A stretch of DNA of 64,000 nucleotides from Plutella xylostella (GCF_932276165.1 NC_064010.1:2914001-2978000); one strand, 5' to 3'. Positions 52,643 through 63,742 are shown, counted from the stretch's first letter. Program-made: numbers and translations. Notes: generated by a model not told the origin, from the letters alone.

Positions 52643-52726
52643 CTGCGGAGATTTGTGGGTGTTGAATGGGGGGTTTTGGTTGGGCTGGATGGGTGTGGAA
52701 CTGTTTCGTTAAAGCTTTTTGATTAA

Positions 52727-52874
52727 GCCCCAATTTCTCCATAGTTGGTTATCTAGCCGACTACGGATTGGTTATCAATTATATGTCATCTCTATTTAAA
52801 ATTCTTGACAGATGTGTCAAAAGTCAACTACTAATACCTGATTATGCTCTAACCGACTATGGCGAAATTGGCAC
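52727..52874. mobile_element. Harbinger-type MITE, TAA-flanked
   Basis: TAA at 52724-52726 and 52875-52877; left end GCCCCAATTTCTCCATAGTTGG, right end CTATGGCGAAATTGGCAC. Same family as 2317-2468. It lies 84 bases upstream of the linker exon's acceptor. Confidence 0.75.
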
Positions 52875-53020
52875 TAAATATGTCATGTAACTAAATTTAT
52901 GTCTTTATTGACAAGTTAAAATTTGAACCTGGTTAAAATTTATATTTCTTCTTTGACAATAAAATTAAAAATGTGTTTCCTTTATTTTCTCGTAATAAGT
53001 GGGTTAGCCGTAACCAATGA

Positions 53021-54096
53021 TAATTTAAAATAATGAAGCTGAAGTAGTGTTTGTCACCGTCGTGATGAAAGGATTGACCAGCCAGGAATTAGCGCCAGTT
53101 GCTAATGTTCATATAGACTATCGCTATATCGAGGTGTTGAGATGTATGTACAATGCTGCCACAATGTCAGTTCGATTACACGAACACAGCACAAAACCGA
53201 TCCAGTTGCAAAGGGGCGTGAGACAGGGAGATGTTATTTCTCCGAAACTGTTCACCTGTGCACTGGAAGATGTTTTTAAGCTTATAGAGTGGAAAAGACT
53301 GGGCATTAACGTCAATGGCGAATATATCTCTCATCTACGATTTGCTGATGACATAGTTATTATGGCGGAAACGCTGGAGGAGTTAGGCGAAATGCTCACA
53401 GACCTCAATGATGCCTCTAAACAAGTTGGGCTGAAAATGAACATGGACAAGACAAAGGTCATGTCGAACGAACATGTTTCATCATCGCCCGTAACTGTAG
53501 GAGGTATCACCATCGAAGTTGTCGATCAGTATCCCTACCTAGGACAAGTGATCCGATTAGGTAAATCCGAGGTAGCTCGTAGAATCCAACTCGGATGGGC
53601 AGCGTTCGGGAAATTACGACACATCTTCACTGAAAACATACCTCAGTGTCTGAAAACAAAAGTTTTCAATCAGTGCGTGTTGCCAGTGATGACTTACGGA
53701 GCCGAGACGTGGTGCTTCACCAAAGGGCTTATCCACAAGCTCAGAGTTGCTCAGCGTGCTATGGAAAGGGCTATGTTAGGCGTGTCCCTGCGAGATAGGA
53801 TTCGTAATGAAGAAATCCGCAGGAGAACTAAAGTTACCGACATAGCCAAAAGGATTAGCACGCTGAAGTGGCAATGGGCTGGCCACGTAGCCCGCAGAGC
53901 CGACGACCGCTGGAGTACAAAGGTTCTGGAGTGGAGACCCCGTGTCGGCAAACGGCGTGTCGGTCGCCCCCCAACCCGTTGGTCTGATGATCTGCGGAAG
54001 GTAGCGGAAAGCCGCTGGATGCAGATGGCGGGTGACCGTTTGGGGTGGCGATCGTTAGGAGAGGCCTATGTCCAACAGTGGACTACAGAAGGCTGA
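53021..54096 (+). pseudogene. RTE-type LINE, 5'-truncated reverse transcriptase
   Basis: The open frame at 53047-54096 (349 codons) starts after the first catalytic motif, so the fragment is inactive. Visible are GVRQGDVISPKLF (motif 4), SHLRFADDIVIM (YADD box as FADD), a thumb region with VLPVMTYGAETW, then LKWQWAGHVARR and RVGRPPTRWSDDL, and the C-terminal GEAYVQQW common to lepidopteran RTE elements. No frame damage after the truncation, suggesting a fairly young insertion. It lies between the synaptotagmin linker exon and the candidate first exon, opposite in orientation. Confidence 0.88.
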
Positions 54097-54190
54097 GAGA
54101 GAGCTAATGTTCTGTGGTAGTAACCCCACTGGTCCTTCGGTCGTCGTCCACTGATTCATCTATTCATAATATCTATTAGTAGGTACTTAC

Positions 54191-54231
54191 TCAAGTTGCG
54201 CTCTGTAGTAGCAGACACCATCGAAACACAT
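54191..54231 (-). CDS. candidate first coding exon of a synaptotagmin-7 isoform
   Basis: ATG at 54231-54229 opens MCFDGVCYYRAQL plus two bases and ends at a strong GTAAGT donor (54190-54185). The two left-over bases fit the one-base start of the linker exon at 52642. No TATA or transcript evidence is available. Alternatively, a 12-base microexon could begin after the internal ACTACAG at 54203. This is a guess from splice phase and position only. Confidence 0.4.
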
Positions 54232-55350
54232 GAAAAGAAAGAAAAAAACACGTTAGAAATTATACAATTTTAATTAAAATATGTTTTCTTTGGGTCTAGA
54301 AGATCGTCAGAAAATTATTTCATCATGTCCCTAGTTTATTTTTACATAATATTTGTTTAGGTATGGATTGGGCCACTTTTTGGTAGGTGGATATGGAAAT
54401 GGAGATAGGTTAAAACTTAATTCCTATTTAACCTATCTAAGTATACTAACATTTTTTTATGTAGGTATAGAAGAATGAAGTTATGTTATGAGTTAAAAAT
54501 AAAGCAAACTGATACAGTATTATACCCTGTGACCCAATTGTTTTACGAACCATTTTCACTAGGCAAATAGCCTTAGAATAGAATAGAATAGAACACTACT
54601 TTATTGACTTAAAAATAAGCCTTACTACTTAGGCAATACAGATTACAGTGCAAGCTCAGCCCCGCTACATCTCAAAGGGTTTTCAGGCATTTTCTCGGGT
54701 TTTCAGGCATTTTTTCAGCATCCCACACTCGCATGACTATACTCGCATGTATGTAGAAGGTCAAGTACTTAAATACTTTTAGCTTCGTAATCATGTGACA
54801 TCTTATTCGTATATTGTTTATCAAAGGGTTATGATGAGTCATGACGGCGGTAAGGAGCTTGTGACAATATTTTGTGACGTCCCCAAAAACTATGGCGTAG
54901 AGATGGCTAATGCGCTTAGTTACTTCCCTAGTAAGTATCTAAAAAATAGAGCTAAGATCTAAGTACCTTCCTGTTAATTTAGCAAAACGCAAACGTAAAT
55001 CAGAAAGAAAGAAAGAAAATTCATTTATTTGCCAAAAAAACATGCAATTAAATTTAAAAGTGTATTGAATTAAGAAATTGCAAAATGGAACAATCTCAGC
55101 ATCTGCTGTAAGTTGTGGCCAACGCTACAGCGCTGATTTTCAGATTGTCGATTGTAGATCTCACGTCGGATAAAGCTAAATTCAATAGGTACCTAGTATT
55201 CCTACACTAGTAAATGCGCTGTACCTCCACTATAAAGATGTAGTCTGTGTGTTTTGTTTTTCATTACAGTCGCTGAAACATGTCGCCTTTGCAATGGAAG
55301 CTGCTTTCATAATTTGTAACTCAAAAATTGGGATTTAATTTTCTGTACCG
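54232..55350. other. no gene seen; repeat fragments
   Basis: Contains (AATAG)n at about 54577, a tandem GGGTTTTCAGGCATTTT pair at about 54678, and (AAAG)n at about 55001. No exon is supported. Confidence 0.4.
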
Positions 55351-55365
55351 AATGGCTGTGGCCTT

Positions 55366-55572
55366 CTATCTATCTATCTATCATGGCGAGCTGATTTTCC
55401 GCATTTAGCCTCTAAGGAGGGCCATTATGCGTGAAATACCTATGGGGTGATTAGCTATTAAGCCACCCAAGCTCACGCCAGAAAGCCAGTAGACGACCTT
55501 GGTTGCTCATGACTTCCCGGACGGACCCCGGAGATCCGAGGATTTTTGATCGTAGTGTCTCCACGCCTTTGC
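55366..55572 (-). mobile_element. short retroposon with (GATA)n tail
   Basis: A 15-base duplication with one mismatch, AATGGCTGTGGCCTT and AATGGCTGTGACCTT, lies at 55351-55365 and 55573-55587. On the minus strand the insert ends in GATAGATAGATAGATAG. The body contains CGGACGGACCCCGGAGATCC on the plus strand. It has SINE or truncated-LINE character. Confidence 0.7.
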
Positions 55573-55681
55573 AATGGCTGTGACCTTATTTTATAACATA
55601 ATAAAATAAACTATAACTCCATAGGCATAGGCGTGAGCCTGAAAATTTAATATTTGTACAATAAAGAGTGAAACCCTAACT

Positions 55682-55881
55682 TCCTAACTAATATTATAAA
55701 TGCGAAAGTGACTATGTCTGTCTGTCTGTTACTCTTTCACGCCAAAACTACTGAACGGATTGAATGAAATTTGGTATAGATTTATGGTCTAGACCATGAG
55801 AATGAACATAGGCTACTTTTTATCCCGGAATTCCCACGGGAAAACTTTTTAAGGCGAAGTGAAGCTCGCGGGAACAGCTAG
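55682..55881 (+). mobile_element. non-autonomous Helitron (Lep1-like)
   Basis: TCCTAACTAATATTATAAATGCG start, CTGTCTGTCTGT core, GAAGTGAAGCTCGCGGGAACAGCTAG end. Complete copy. Confidence 0.75.
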
Positions 55882-55973
55882 TTAATAAATAAAATCAGTG
55901 TTCTGTTCACCCAACCCAAATGTTGCTTACTCGACGTAAAATTTTACAAATTATTTGTCGATATTCATAATGA

Positions 55974-56096
55974 GTACAGTCAGCTGCATTTTTTACCTTG
56001 TCAAGCTCATAAACTGACTATTAAAATACGTTTGTTATGTAGGTTGTTTGACAAGGATCAAAAGTGTATAGCTACTTATACAGCTGACCGTACTGA
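55974..56096. mobile_element. short inverted-repeat MITE
   Basis: GTACAGTCAGCTGCAT at the left and ATACAGCTGACCGTAC at the right. GTGTATAGCTACTTAT.CAGCT also occurs at 51847-51871 as a lone end. Confidence 0.55.
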
Positions 56097-56816
56097 CCTA
56101 TTACTCTACCGCCCTTTCACGAAGTCAAAGTACTTGTCACTAAGGAGAAAAATTGGCAAAAAACATATTTTCATATTTCACCAGTAGGTATTAGTGTATG
56201 ATCATAGATAATAAATACCTACATTATTTGTGTAGGTAGAAGACGTGAATGCGCGTGTCATTGTATGTTTTTTCATACCATTTTCCTTGAGACTGACCAT
56301 TGAAAGCTTTTGTTTTTCACAATAGCTCTCTTTTGAATACTGCATTAAAGGAAGAAGTGAAAGGTAGGGATACCAATAAGTAATCTAAACCATAGAATAA
56401 CAAGTACCTACAGTAGTATAGAATTACAATGTCATAGAAAAAAGAACGTAGCCATAATAAAGCTTGCCAATTTACCACTACGTTCGCAAGTAAACTCGCC
56501 AACGTCTTCTTTCAAAACGGAGTAGGCTACTAAGATTTTGACAAGACGATACAACTAGTTACCTCTTACGGATGATTCAAAACTCATCCACCTGGCTACA
56601 GTTTTGCTAAGGAGATTGTAATCCTATACTAGTACTCGTTATTCTATGCCTAAACTTAACTTTTGTTTTGACATTTTCCACCCATTTTTTTAATTTTATT
56701 ATCTTCCTCGTTCGTTGTCTGGAAGAAATTATTTTTAGTAAGCCACCGATTGACGATCAGTACATTTTTAATTAACATTACGTTAAATTTAATAAGGTCT
56801 CTTAGTAAGGCATTGC

Positions 56817-56973
56817 TATACAGGGTGTTGCAAAAAGGGTATACTAAGCCGAAACCTACATGTGCAGCATGGTATATCTAAGCCTAAATTCTGATATCGG
56901 TTTCGGGCTTAGATATACCATGCTGCACATGTAGGTTTCGGCTTAGTATACCCTTTTTGCAACACCCTGTATA
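56817..56973. mobile_element. perfect hairpin MITE, 68-bp arms
   Basis: 56817-56884 and 56906-56973 are exact reverse complements, starting TATACAGGGTGTTGCAAAAA. The loop is 21 bases. A decayed half copy is at 20698-20756. No coding potential. Confidence 0.88.
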
Positions 56974-57049
56974 TAGCATTTCTCTTTTTTCACTATTCTT
57001 TTACAGACAGAAGCTTCCTACGCTCGCAGCTCCTTTGTTTCTTCACCGT

Positions 57050-58252
57050 ATACCATGGAAGTAATAATACAACAGGAATGCGCACTCACCAAAATGATGC
57101 AAACAAAAATAGACCTAACGAATTCACCTTAAGATTTATATTTGAAGTGAAAGAGGCCGCGAGCCGATAGAGAGGGTTACCACAGAGCCCTTCCTCTCTT
57201 TCTAACAATTGCCATGATTTAGTTGTGTAAACTTTAGTAGATTTTGAACGAAGAGAGCTACGCAAAAAAATATTAAATTAACTCATAGACTACTGTATAT
57301 CATATCATTTTCAAAAACAAATTTATAATAAATCATTATAAACATGTAATTTTAATGAAATATTTGGTATTTGTATGAATAATAATTTCATTAAAAATTT
57401 TGGTAGTTTTTCTAAATACTTTACGACAAGACCGAAGTTGTCAAGATAACGGATGACGTTTATACTGTTGTGAGAGACGTTATGGTTAGGGTGACCATTC
57501 ATTCGTACTTTTGAATCACTTTCCATTAATTAGGACCCGTTACATTCAAATTTTTGTTTTATTTTATACCTAAGTATCATTAGGTATTATTGTGGCTGTT
57601 ATCTTATAAGGCTGGTAAAGAGTTATGAGCTGTTGATTTTTTTGGTGATAGATATGAGTATTATAAGATAATTTATCAAGCTTAAAACCGGCGGAAGCAC
57701 TTAGGTTGAGCTATTTTTATTGAAATCTTATGATTTTCATCAAATAGACTATGTAAACGGAACACCCACAGAGTAAACACGTTTTAGGTACATGCGACTT
57801 TCGACCTCTCGCGCAGAAGTTTTTAACGGATTTATCTTTTAATAAATATAATAGATCGATTAAATACGGTCTTCAGCAATTAGTTAGGATCCACTTCCGT
57901 TTTCAGGACTTTATAGTTTTACTGTACACACCAATTAATAGTTATTTATGCACAGACAGTTATGAAAATGAAAATAAAATTTTACCTTCACCCCATTTGT
58001 TTACTCAATTGTCATATCACCAAAATACATTCGTACCTACATTACAATCGAATTATTCGAATAATAGGAGACTTTGAGACCATCGACACCTATTCGCGAC
58101 ATGATAGATTAGAAGTGATGTCTCATGAATTACCTAAAATTATGGTCACCAAAAATAGAAAGAGATGGAGGGCTCCGTGCTGACTATCTCTGTCGGCTCG
58201 TTTTTTTGGTGCAGTGCGCATTCCTGTTGTATTATTACTTCCATGCCGTATA
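57050..58252. mobile_element. inverted-repeat element of about 1.2 kb
   Basis: The left end GTATACCATGGAAGTAATAA..AACAGGAATGCGCACT and the reverse complement of the right end match over roughly 50 bp. Weaker similarity continues to GAGCCGATAGAGA and CCTCTCTTTCT. The interior is AT-rich, without an ORF. Confidence 0.65.
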
Positions 58253-58409
58253 CAGACTGAAGGCATAGAGAATAAAGAGGTACATAACATAGACAATATA
58301 GGTAATGTCGCATTATTCAGAAGCTAAAGTTACACATTCAAGTTGATACATTTACTCAGAAACCTATCTTACTCGAAAAAAGAAACAACTTGGAACAAAT
58401 CTTGTTGGT

Positions 58410-58570
58410 TTGGCCATAGACTAATATTAGTCTATGGTTTGGCTAGATCTTGGTCTCATACATTAATCGATTTGAGATTGAAATACTCGTATCTTATGAT
58501 TCAAAGCTTATAAATTGACTAGGTAGGTATGTTTTTCAGCTGTAGTGCACATAATCTTATAAGTGCATCA
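58410..58570 (-). repeat. diverged fragment of the 40312 foldback arm
   Basis: GGCTAGATCTTGGTCTCATACATTAATCGATTTGAGATTG and CAGCTGTAGTGC parallel the arm at 41480-41580. A perfect 24-bp palindrome (58414-58437, CCATAGACTAATATTAGTCT...) interrupts it. Confidence 0.55.
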
Positions 58571-58828
58571 TTTTATACTTTCTCCAGAACAGACTCAGAT
58601 CGGACAAACCTATAAGTAGCCATATTTTTCATAAAGTAAATCCTATGAAAAGATTAACCCTATAAATTCCATGAAAGCCTACCCTATATATATACCTATA
58701 TGAAGCCAATTAATAAATTATTTAAATGTCCTTTGATGCAGCTTTCGCAATTAAACGCCATGTTTTTTAATGAGTTTAATCCATTTATTTTAAGACTTAT
58801 GTTATTAAGTATAATTATTATCATACAG

Positions 58829-58968
58829 CGGTCCGTGGAGGCGGAAATGAAGAGGGCAGGTCTATCGTGGGCCCAAGTGAAGGAGGCGGCTCAAGATAGG
58901 GAAGCGTGGCGAAGAATGTCTGTAGCCCTAAGCTCCACAGGGGAGTAACAGGACTATAAGTAAGTAAG
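58829..58968 (+). pseudogene. extremely 5'-truncated LINE, last 36 codons
   Basis: An exact 13-bp duplication TATTATCATACAG lies at 58816-58828 and 58969-58981. The insert encodes a LINE C-terminus (AGLSWAQVKEAAQDREAWRR, stop at 58946-58948) and ends in GTAA repeats. Only 140 bp remain. Confidence 0.85.
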
Positions 58969-59113
58969 TATTATCATACAGAGCAGAATAAATTACTTCA
59001 GTGATCTACCCGACTATATGTAAGTACTTAAACATTTTATTATTTTGGTAGAGTTTCGAAAAAAAATATTTGTTTCTACATAGAAACTTAGATGATCCAG
59101 TGATTTTTACTAT

Positions 59114-59245
59114 GACCAGAAGGGTAGCACGAGGCGCAATTAAGATATGACAAAAGTTTTGCATAGCGCTCACTCACATGGCGCAGCCTCAAGCGCGATA
59201 ACTTTTTTCACGTCTTAAATACGCCCCGTGCTATCTCTTCTGGTC
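59114..59245. mobile_element. short palindromic MITE
   Basis: GACCAGAAGGGTAGCACGAGGCGC at the left and GCCCCGTGCTATCTCTTCTGGTC at the right. Internal halves pair as in 28553-28682. Confidence 0.75.
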
Positions 59246-59454
59246 CGATTGACTTTCTTAATGACCCCCTTTCAGTTTTGTATACTTACTTACCTACTTA
59301 ATACTTTTGAAAAACCCTGTCTAGTGTCTATTGCATGCCAACCAAGCGCTGGATCGCGGGGCCGCCGTCAAAATGATAGAACCTTTCTTTTAGCTAAGAG
59401 GATTAAAAGTTATATGACAAACATGAATTAATATTATTTTTAAATAAAAATACG

Positions 59455-59546
59455 TACATTAAGGGGCAGATAAAGCTAACCCCTCTCAGAAGCATTGTTA
59501 CTATGAGAGAGGGGTCAGGTTTCTCTGCACCTGACCGTACCTGGGT
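59455..59546. mobile_element. short hairpin MITE, first of two
   Basis: ACATTAAGGGGCAGATAAAGCTAACCCCTCTC and GAGAGGGGTCAGGTTTCTCTGCACCTGACCGT form a stem. The loop is AGAAGCATTGTTACTAT. Confidence 0.65.
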
Positions 59547-59744
59547 ACCTGCGAGTATTTAAAATACTTTTTGTACGCTTTTATTCTGCAGTAGTTTTGC
59601 AGTAAATGCAAGATATGGGCAGTGGTTAATTCTGGTTAGTATGTTACAAAATATGGAAGTATAAGTTATGACCTTAAAAGTAGAGCAATGTATTTCACTT
59701 AAATAGTTACTAAAGTTATATGTATAGTGATACGTGTATGTACT

Positions 59745-59838
59745 TACATTAAGGGGCAGAGAAACCTGACCCCTCTCAGAAGCATTGTTACTTTGAGAGG
59801 GGGGTCAGGTTTCTCTACACATGACCGTACTGTGTACC
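59745..59838. mobile_element. short hairpin MITE, second of two
   Basis: Same orientation and nearly the same sequence as 59455-59546, including the outside TACATTAAGGGGCAG. The arms AAACCTGACCCCTCTC and GAGAGGGGGGTCAGGTTT pair closely. Confidence 0.7.
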
Positions 59839-60384
59839 TATACATACATATAATGTAGATTACGTAGGTAGGTAGTAGGTACCTACTTACGTATTTTAAA
59901 GCTTTCGGTTTTAGGCTGCCTGTGCAAAAATTTGGGCCATTTGGTGTCTACATTTTTTGGGTGGTACATTTTCATTGCTTGCTAGTGTATAACGTGTAAA
60001 CTCCCAACTCACAACCCCCCCTTTCAAAATTACCATCACTAAGTCTAGTAGGTAGTTTAGTAACGACTTGAACAAAAGTAATTAAACAATATTATTGGGC
60101 CCTCACTCACAGTCCTTTAGGGAATAGCCAGGGTTGACATCATGTTTTAATGGAATGAAATTCGGAGGTCAGAGACTCATTTATCCTTTAGCATTGAGCC
60201 CGGCTGTTACTTTGGGTGTCTGTCAAACTGCCTATGGGTGTATACATACATAACTAGTAATGTACCAAACTAACTGTGTAAAGTCGATCACCAAAATCGG
60301 TGGCCGACTTTTTAAAATAAGAGTCAGTAGGTAAGGTACGGAAGGTAAGGAATATTCCTTTTATAAGTAGTTCGTAAATCGCAT

Positions 60385-60533
60385 CTTCTTCTTTTTCTTT
60401 GCCTCTTCCCATTATTTGGCGTCGGCTCTCCTCGTTACTCGGCGCCAGGATGTTCTATCCTGGGTTGTCTGGGTATCTATATCCAAATGGGACTTCTTCA
60501 AGTCGCGTTTTATGGTGGATAACCACGTGGCTG
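60385..60533 (-). pseudogene. 5'-truncated LINE fragment, minus strand
   Basis: An exact 16-bp duplication AGTTCGTAAATCGCAT lies at 60369-60384 and 60534-60549. On the minus strand it reads a LINE C-terminus (QDRTSWRRVTRRADAK, stop) and ends in an AAG-rich tail. Confidence 0.82.
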
Positions 60534-60654
60534 AGTTCGTAAATCGCATATTTTTTTATCAATATAATCTTATTTAGTTAGTTTTATAATATTATTATAT
60601 TCATACCTACTAGGTTAATTAGTTTTATAAAGTTCATTTTTTGTATCTTTTAGT

Positions 60655-60875
60655 CCATCCATCCAAAGGTGCTTGGAAGAGATCGCTATAAGCGATTAGA
60701 CCACCGTTTGTATCCTAATATAATAAAGTATGGAGTTGCTGGAGGTGGTGTTGCTGAGAAACTTTGATACCGCGATGTAGGATTTCTTAGAGATCTGCTT
60801 CAATTTCATACGTTGTCCGTGTGTTGCGTTCTGAGCGCCATCTGTTGATTGTGTGGTGAGGTGTCCGCCACAAAA
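60655..60875 (+). repeat. LINE-end fragments
   Basis: CCATCCAAAGGTGCTTGGAAGAGATCGCTATAAGCGATTAG is a relative of 42508. It is followed by the GATGTAGGATTT..GAGCGCCATCTGTTGAT block shared with 47950-48065. Confidence 0.5.
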
Positions 60876-62237
60876 GTAATGTAACTAAAATTGTTATTTA
60901 TTCCTTAGTGTAAAAATTATGAGTAACTAAGTACTTATCGATCTATCAGGTGCTAGCTCTAGGTATACGGGTTGTTATAGGTGTGTAGTTTGTTGTTCCT
61001 TACTTATACCTGTTTCGCTTCTCCCGACCCGTAGACACAACTTTGAAATCTAGAACTGTCTAACTTATAGGCATCCTGGAAGTCTTCGTATCAATATTAG
61101 CTTACCTAGGTAGGTACTTTTAGGTTAGGTGCTTACTTACCTACTTCTTTATGTTTCCTTCAACATACTTGTTATCGAGTTTTGTTAGCCATTAATGTAT
61201 TTTACGCATAAATTGGATAAGTCAATTAAATAAACTCCAGTGCCCTTTACTTTCCTTACTTTTGATACGGTTATACAGGGTATTGCAAAAAGTTATTTTG
61301 TAAGCAGAAAAGGGATGACTTAGGGAATCATACCGTACAATTTCATGTTGTGCGATTTCTGAAAATTCCTGAAACATAATATGACACGGCAAAGCTTAGC
61401 GAGTTTTACACTGAATACCTATTATTATTACCTATTACAAGACAGAAATAAATCCACCAATCGGCACTAGACCAGCGTGGTGGACTATGTCTAAAACCCT
61501 TCCTTCATTGGAAAGAGACCCGTGCCCCAGCATTAAGGACGTAACGGGCTGAGATGGTAACTTTGTAGGTATATAAATAGGCGAACTTAATGCTTATAAG
61601 GTCGTCTTATAACGTCGCAGTAGAAGGCAGAATCGGCGTTGTGACTATTGTTAACTAGGAAGTCTACGATCTACCAAGACCACTGATTGTTTTCAACTTG
61701 TCCAACAAATAGTTAACTTGGCAACCGACTGAATGTAACGATCCACTTCTGTAAAGGGTGAAATTTTGTCATTGAGCCTTCCTGTAGGCGGGTCAACTGA
61801 GCTGCGCCCCGATCCGGAAAAAAAACAGAGCTAACGTATAGAACGAGTGCGAGTGCGAATATTCCACATTCAAGTGGGTCCGTGTCCTGTACCATAGTCC
61901 TAAAAAGGAATTGGGACAGTAAAGGATTCAATCATTTGTCAATGGGGAGGTCACTGATAAAATTTAACCTAATATTAGATATTTACATTTACTTAATTTA
62001 TGTACGATACGAGGAACAAAGCATTCTGCAATTGTCTTATTAGCTAGTCTGTTGTTCAAATGTTGTGACTAGCTTTGTCGGGTAGTTTCTAGTTCATTAG
62101 CCGGGCTCTGTTTTACTATACAGTTGTTAGACAGTCGGACTGGTATTGAATTATCTAATAGTAGAGTACCTACCTACTTAAGTCTAGCAGGGTTAGAGTT
62201 GATGTGAAAGATACAGATAGGCATGAGATTACTTATA
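60876..62237. other. no gene seen; LINE-end fragments
   Basis: 61465-61565 resembles the common RTE 3' end (CAGCGTGGTGGACTATG..., GACCCGTGCC). A plus-strand TATACAGGGTATTGCAAAAAG at 61274 is another lone end of the hairpin family. Open frames are not gene-like. Confidence 0.45.
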
Positions 62238-62315
62238 AATGTCGCAGGCATCTGGTTTAATCTCCTTTTTGATTGAACCACTAGCCCGTTCATTGGATGA
62301 CGCTACTCTACGATA
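62238..62315. repeat. lone end of the ATGTCGCAGG element
   Basis: AATGTCGCAGGCATCTGGTTTAATCTCC through GATGACGCTACTC matches the 41956 terminal repeat and then stops. Confidence 0.7.
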
Positions 62316-62354
62316 ACCTCTAAAAAGAAAAATAGTAAAAAAAGACAGCGTGAA

Positions 62355-62430
62355 GAGAGCGGTGGCAGCTGTCGGGTAAGCGCCCGTTTCTCACGCCAGA
62401 GATGCGGGTTCGAATCCCGGCGCTGACATG
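62355..62430 (+). mobile_element. tRNA-derived SINE head
   Basis: GGTGGCAGCTGTCGGGTAAGC with B box GGTTCGAATCC and GGCGCTGACATG. The acceptor ends do not pair, so it is not a working tRNA. The SINE body is not clear beyond it. Confidence 0.55.
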
Positions 62431-63532
62431 TAGGCACAGTCAGAAACCTGATCCCCTCTCAAAGTAACGATGCTACGGAGAGGGGAATCGTGAGGAAACC
62501 TGCGTATCTAGATTTAAAACATCTAGATTTATGTGTAAGTACCCACCAACCCGCAGTGGACCAACGTGGTGGGAAATGGTCCAAGTATAGGTAGGCAGTT
62601 TAGACCTCGGGGATGGACAAAGGTTCCATTTAAGAGAGCCAGGTGCAGGCATCCCTACAGAGAACAGAATAGAAAAGCAAACCATAATAAAAAAGATATG
62701 AAAATAAATATAATTTTAGTAAGTAGGTAGTTAACTAGGTGCCCTTTTATTATCAACAATTAGTTTCAACAACAGTCGAATTTCACAATAGGTATAATAG
62801 TTGTACAGAAGTGGTTGATTTATGCATTTTAATAAAAGCTTGTTGGAGCGAGTGCTCGCGTCAGAACCAGCCGACAACTTTTCGAAGTCTCTTTTTCCTG
62901 TTTCCAATTCTGTAATCCCCTACCGACCGACCTAGAGAGAGGTGTTATAAGTTTTACTTGCGTGTTGGATTGTCTGAGTAGGTATTTGTGTAGAGGCTTA
63001 TATTATTATATGTATTATGGTTTGAATGTATATTTTTTTGTAAATTGTATTGATTGAGAGATAACTCAAATAATGATGTAGGTTAAGCTATGTGTATTCG
63101 TAGTTCGTAAAAGATTTTAGTTACCTACCTACCTACTTTTATGAGTTACAAATAAGTAGGTACCTGAGTACCACACAATAGGAGTTTCTCAAAAAAATAA
63201 AAAATCAAATTAATTTATTTAACTAATACACATTTAACATTTGAAACACTGCGACAAACAAACTATATGAGGAGAGGTTTTACTATCATAATAGGTAGGC
63301 ACAGTTCGGCCCATAATTCATACCAATCATACCTAATATGCTTAATAAGTTAAGTACCTACTTACCTAAAGTCTAGAAATTGTTTTTTTTCCGTGAACTC
63401 CCCGTTGCCAGGATAATGAAACCGTTATACTGAGCAACTTTCATTATGGGACCAACTCCGAAATTACTATTTTTATCGCGATTTCACACTCAATAAATAA
63501 AACAAACCAAGGATCTATGTAAAACAATCTAT
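62431..63532. other. intergenic or intron sequence downstream of UTP11
   Basis: A hairpin-MITE relative lies at about 62433-62506, and an RTE-like end (CCCGCAGTGGACCAACGTGGTGGGAA) at 62549. A minus-strand AATAAA at about 63218-63213 could be the UTP11 poly(A) signal. Confidence 0.4.
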
Positions 63533-63742
63533 TTACTTCTTCCTCATATACTGGAACTGGTACACAGGGGCCGACTGTTTGGTCCCTCGCTGCACCCGCT
63601 TCGGCTTCATCACTTTAACATCCTGTAGATGGCGCTTTAGCTCCATCTTCTGTTGCACGACTGTCAGGTCTTTCTCTCGTTCTATTCTCTTTGACAGCTC
63701 TTTGTAGAGTTTCTCTTTTTTCTTCTTCATTTGCTCGGAGGT
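63533..63742 (-). CDS. UTP11-like U3 snoRNP protein, last coding exon
   Basis: After an AACTTCCAG acceptor (AG at 63744-63743) the exon encodes 69 residues and a stop: KLYKELSKRIEREKDLTVVQ, then QKMELKRHLQ and SAPVYQFQYMRKK. The RIEREK core and the VY/IY-x-FQ...RKK/R ending match the C-terminus of UTP11, a component of the nucleolar small-subunit processome that matures 18S rRNA. The highly basic composition fits. The rest of the gene lies beyond the right edge. Same strand as synaptotagmin-7. Confidence 0.85.
   Translation of the reverse strand, partial: TSEQMKKKKEKLYKELSKRIEREKDLTVVQQKMELKRHLQDVKVMKPKRVQRGTKQSAPVYQFQYMRKK

Noticed and set aside
61713..61931. Hydrophobic minus-strand ORF that might be the synaptotagmin-7 membrane anchor
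   Set aside because: The hydrophobic stretch (GIFALALVLYVSSVFF) is interesting, but the frame lacks the basic residues after a membrane segment, has no matching donor phase that I could see, and the surrounding sequence looks like a repeat.
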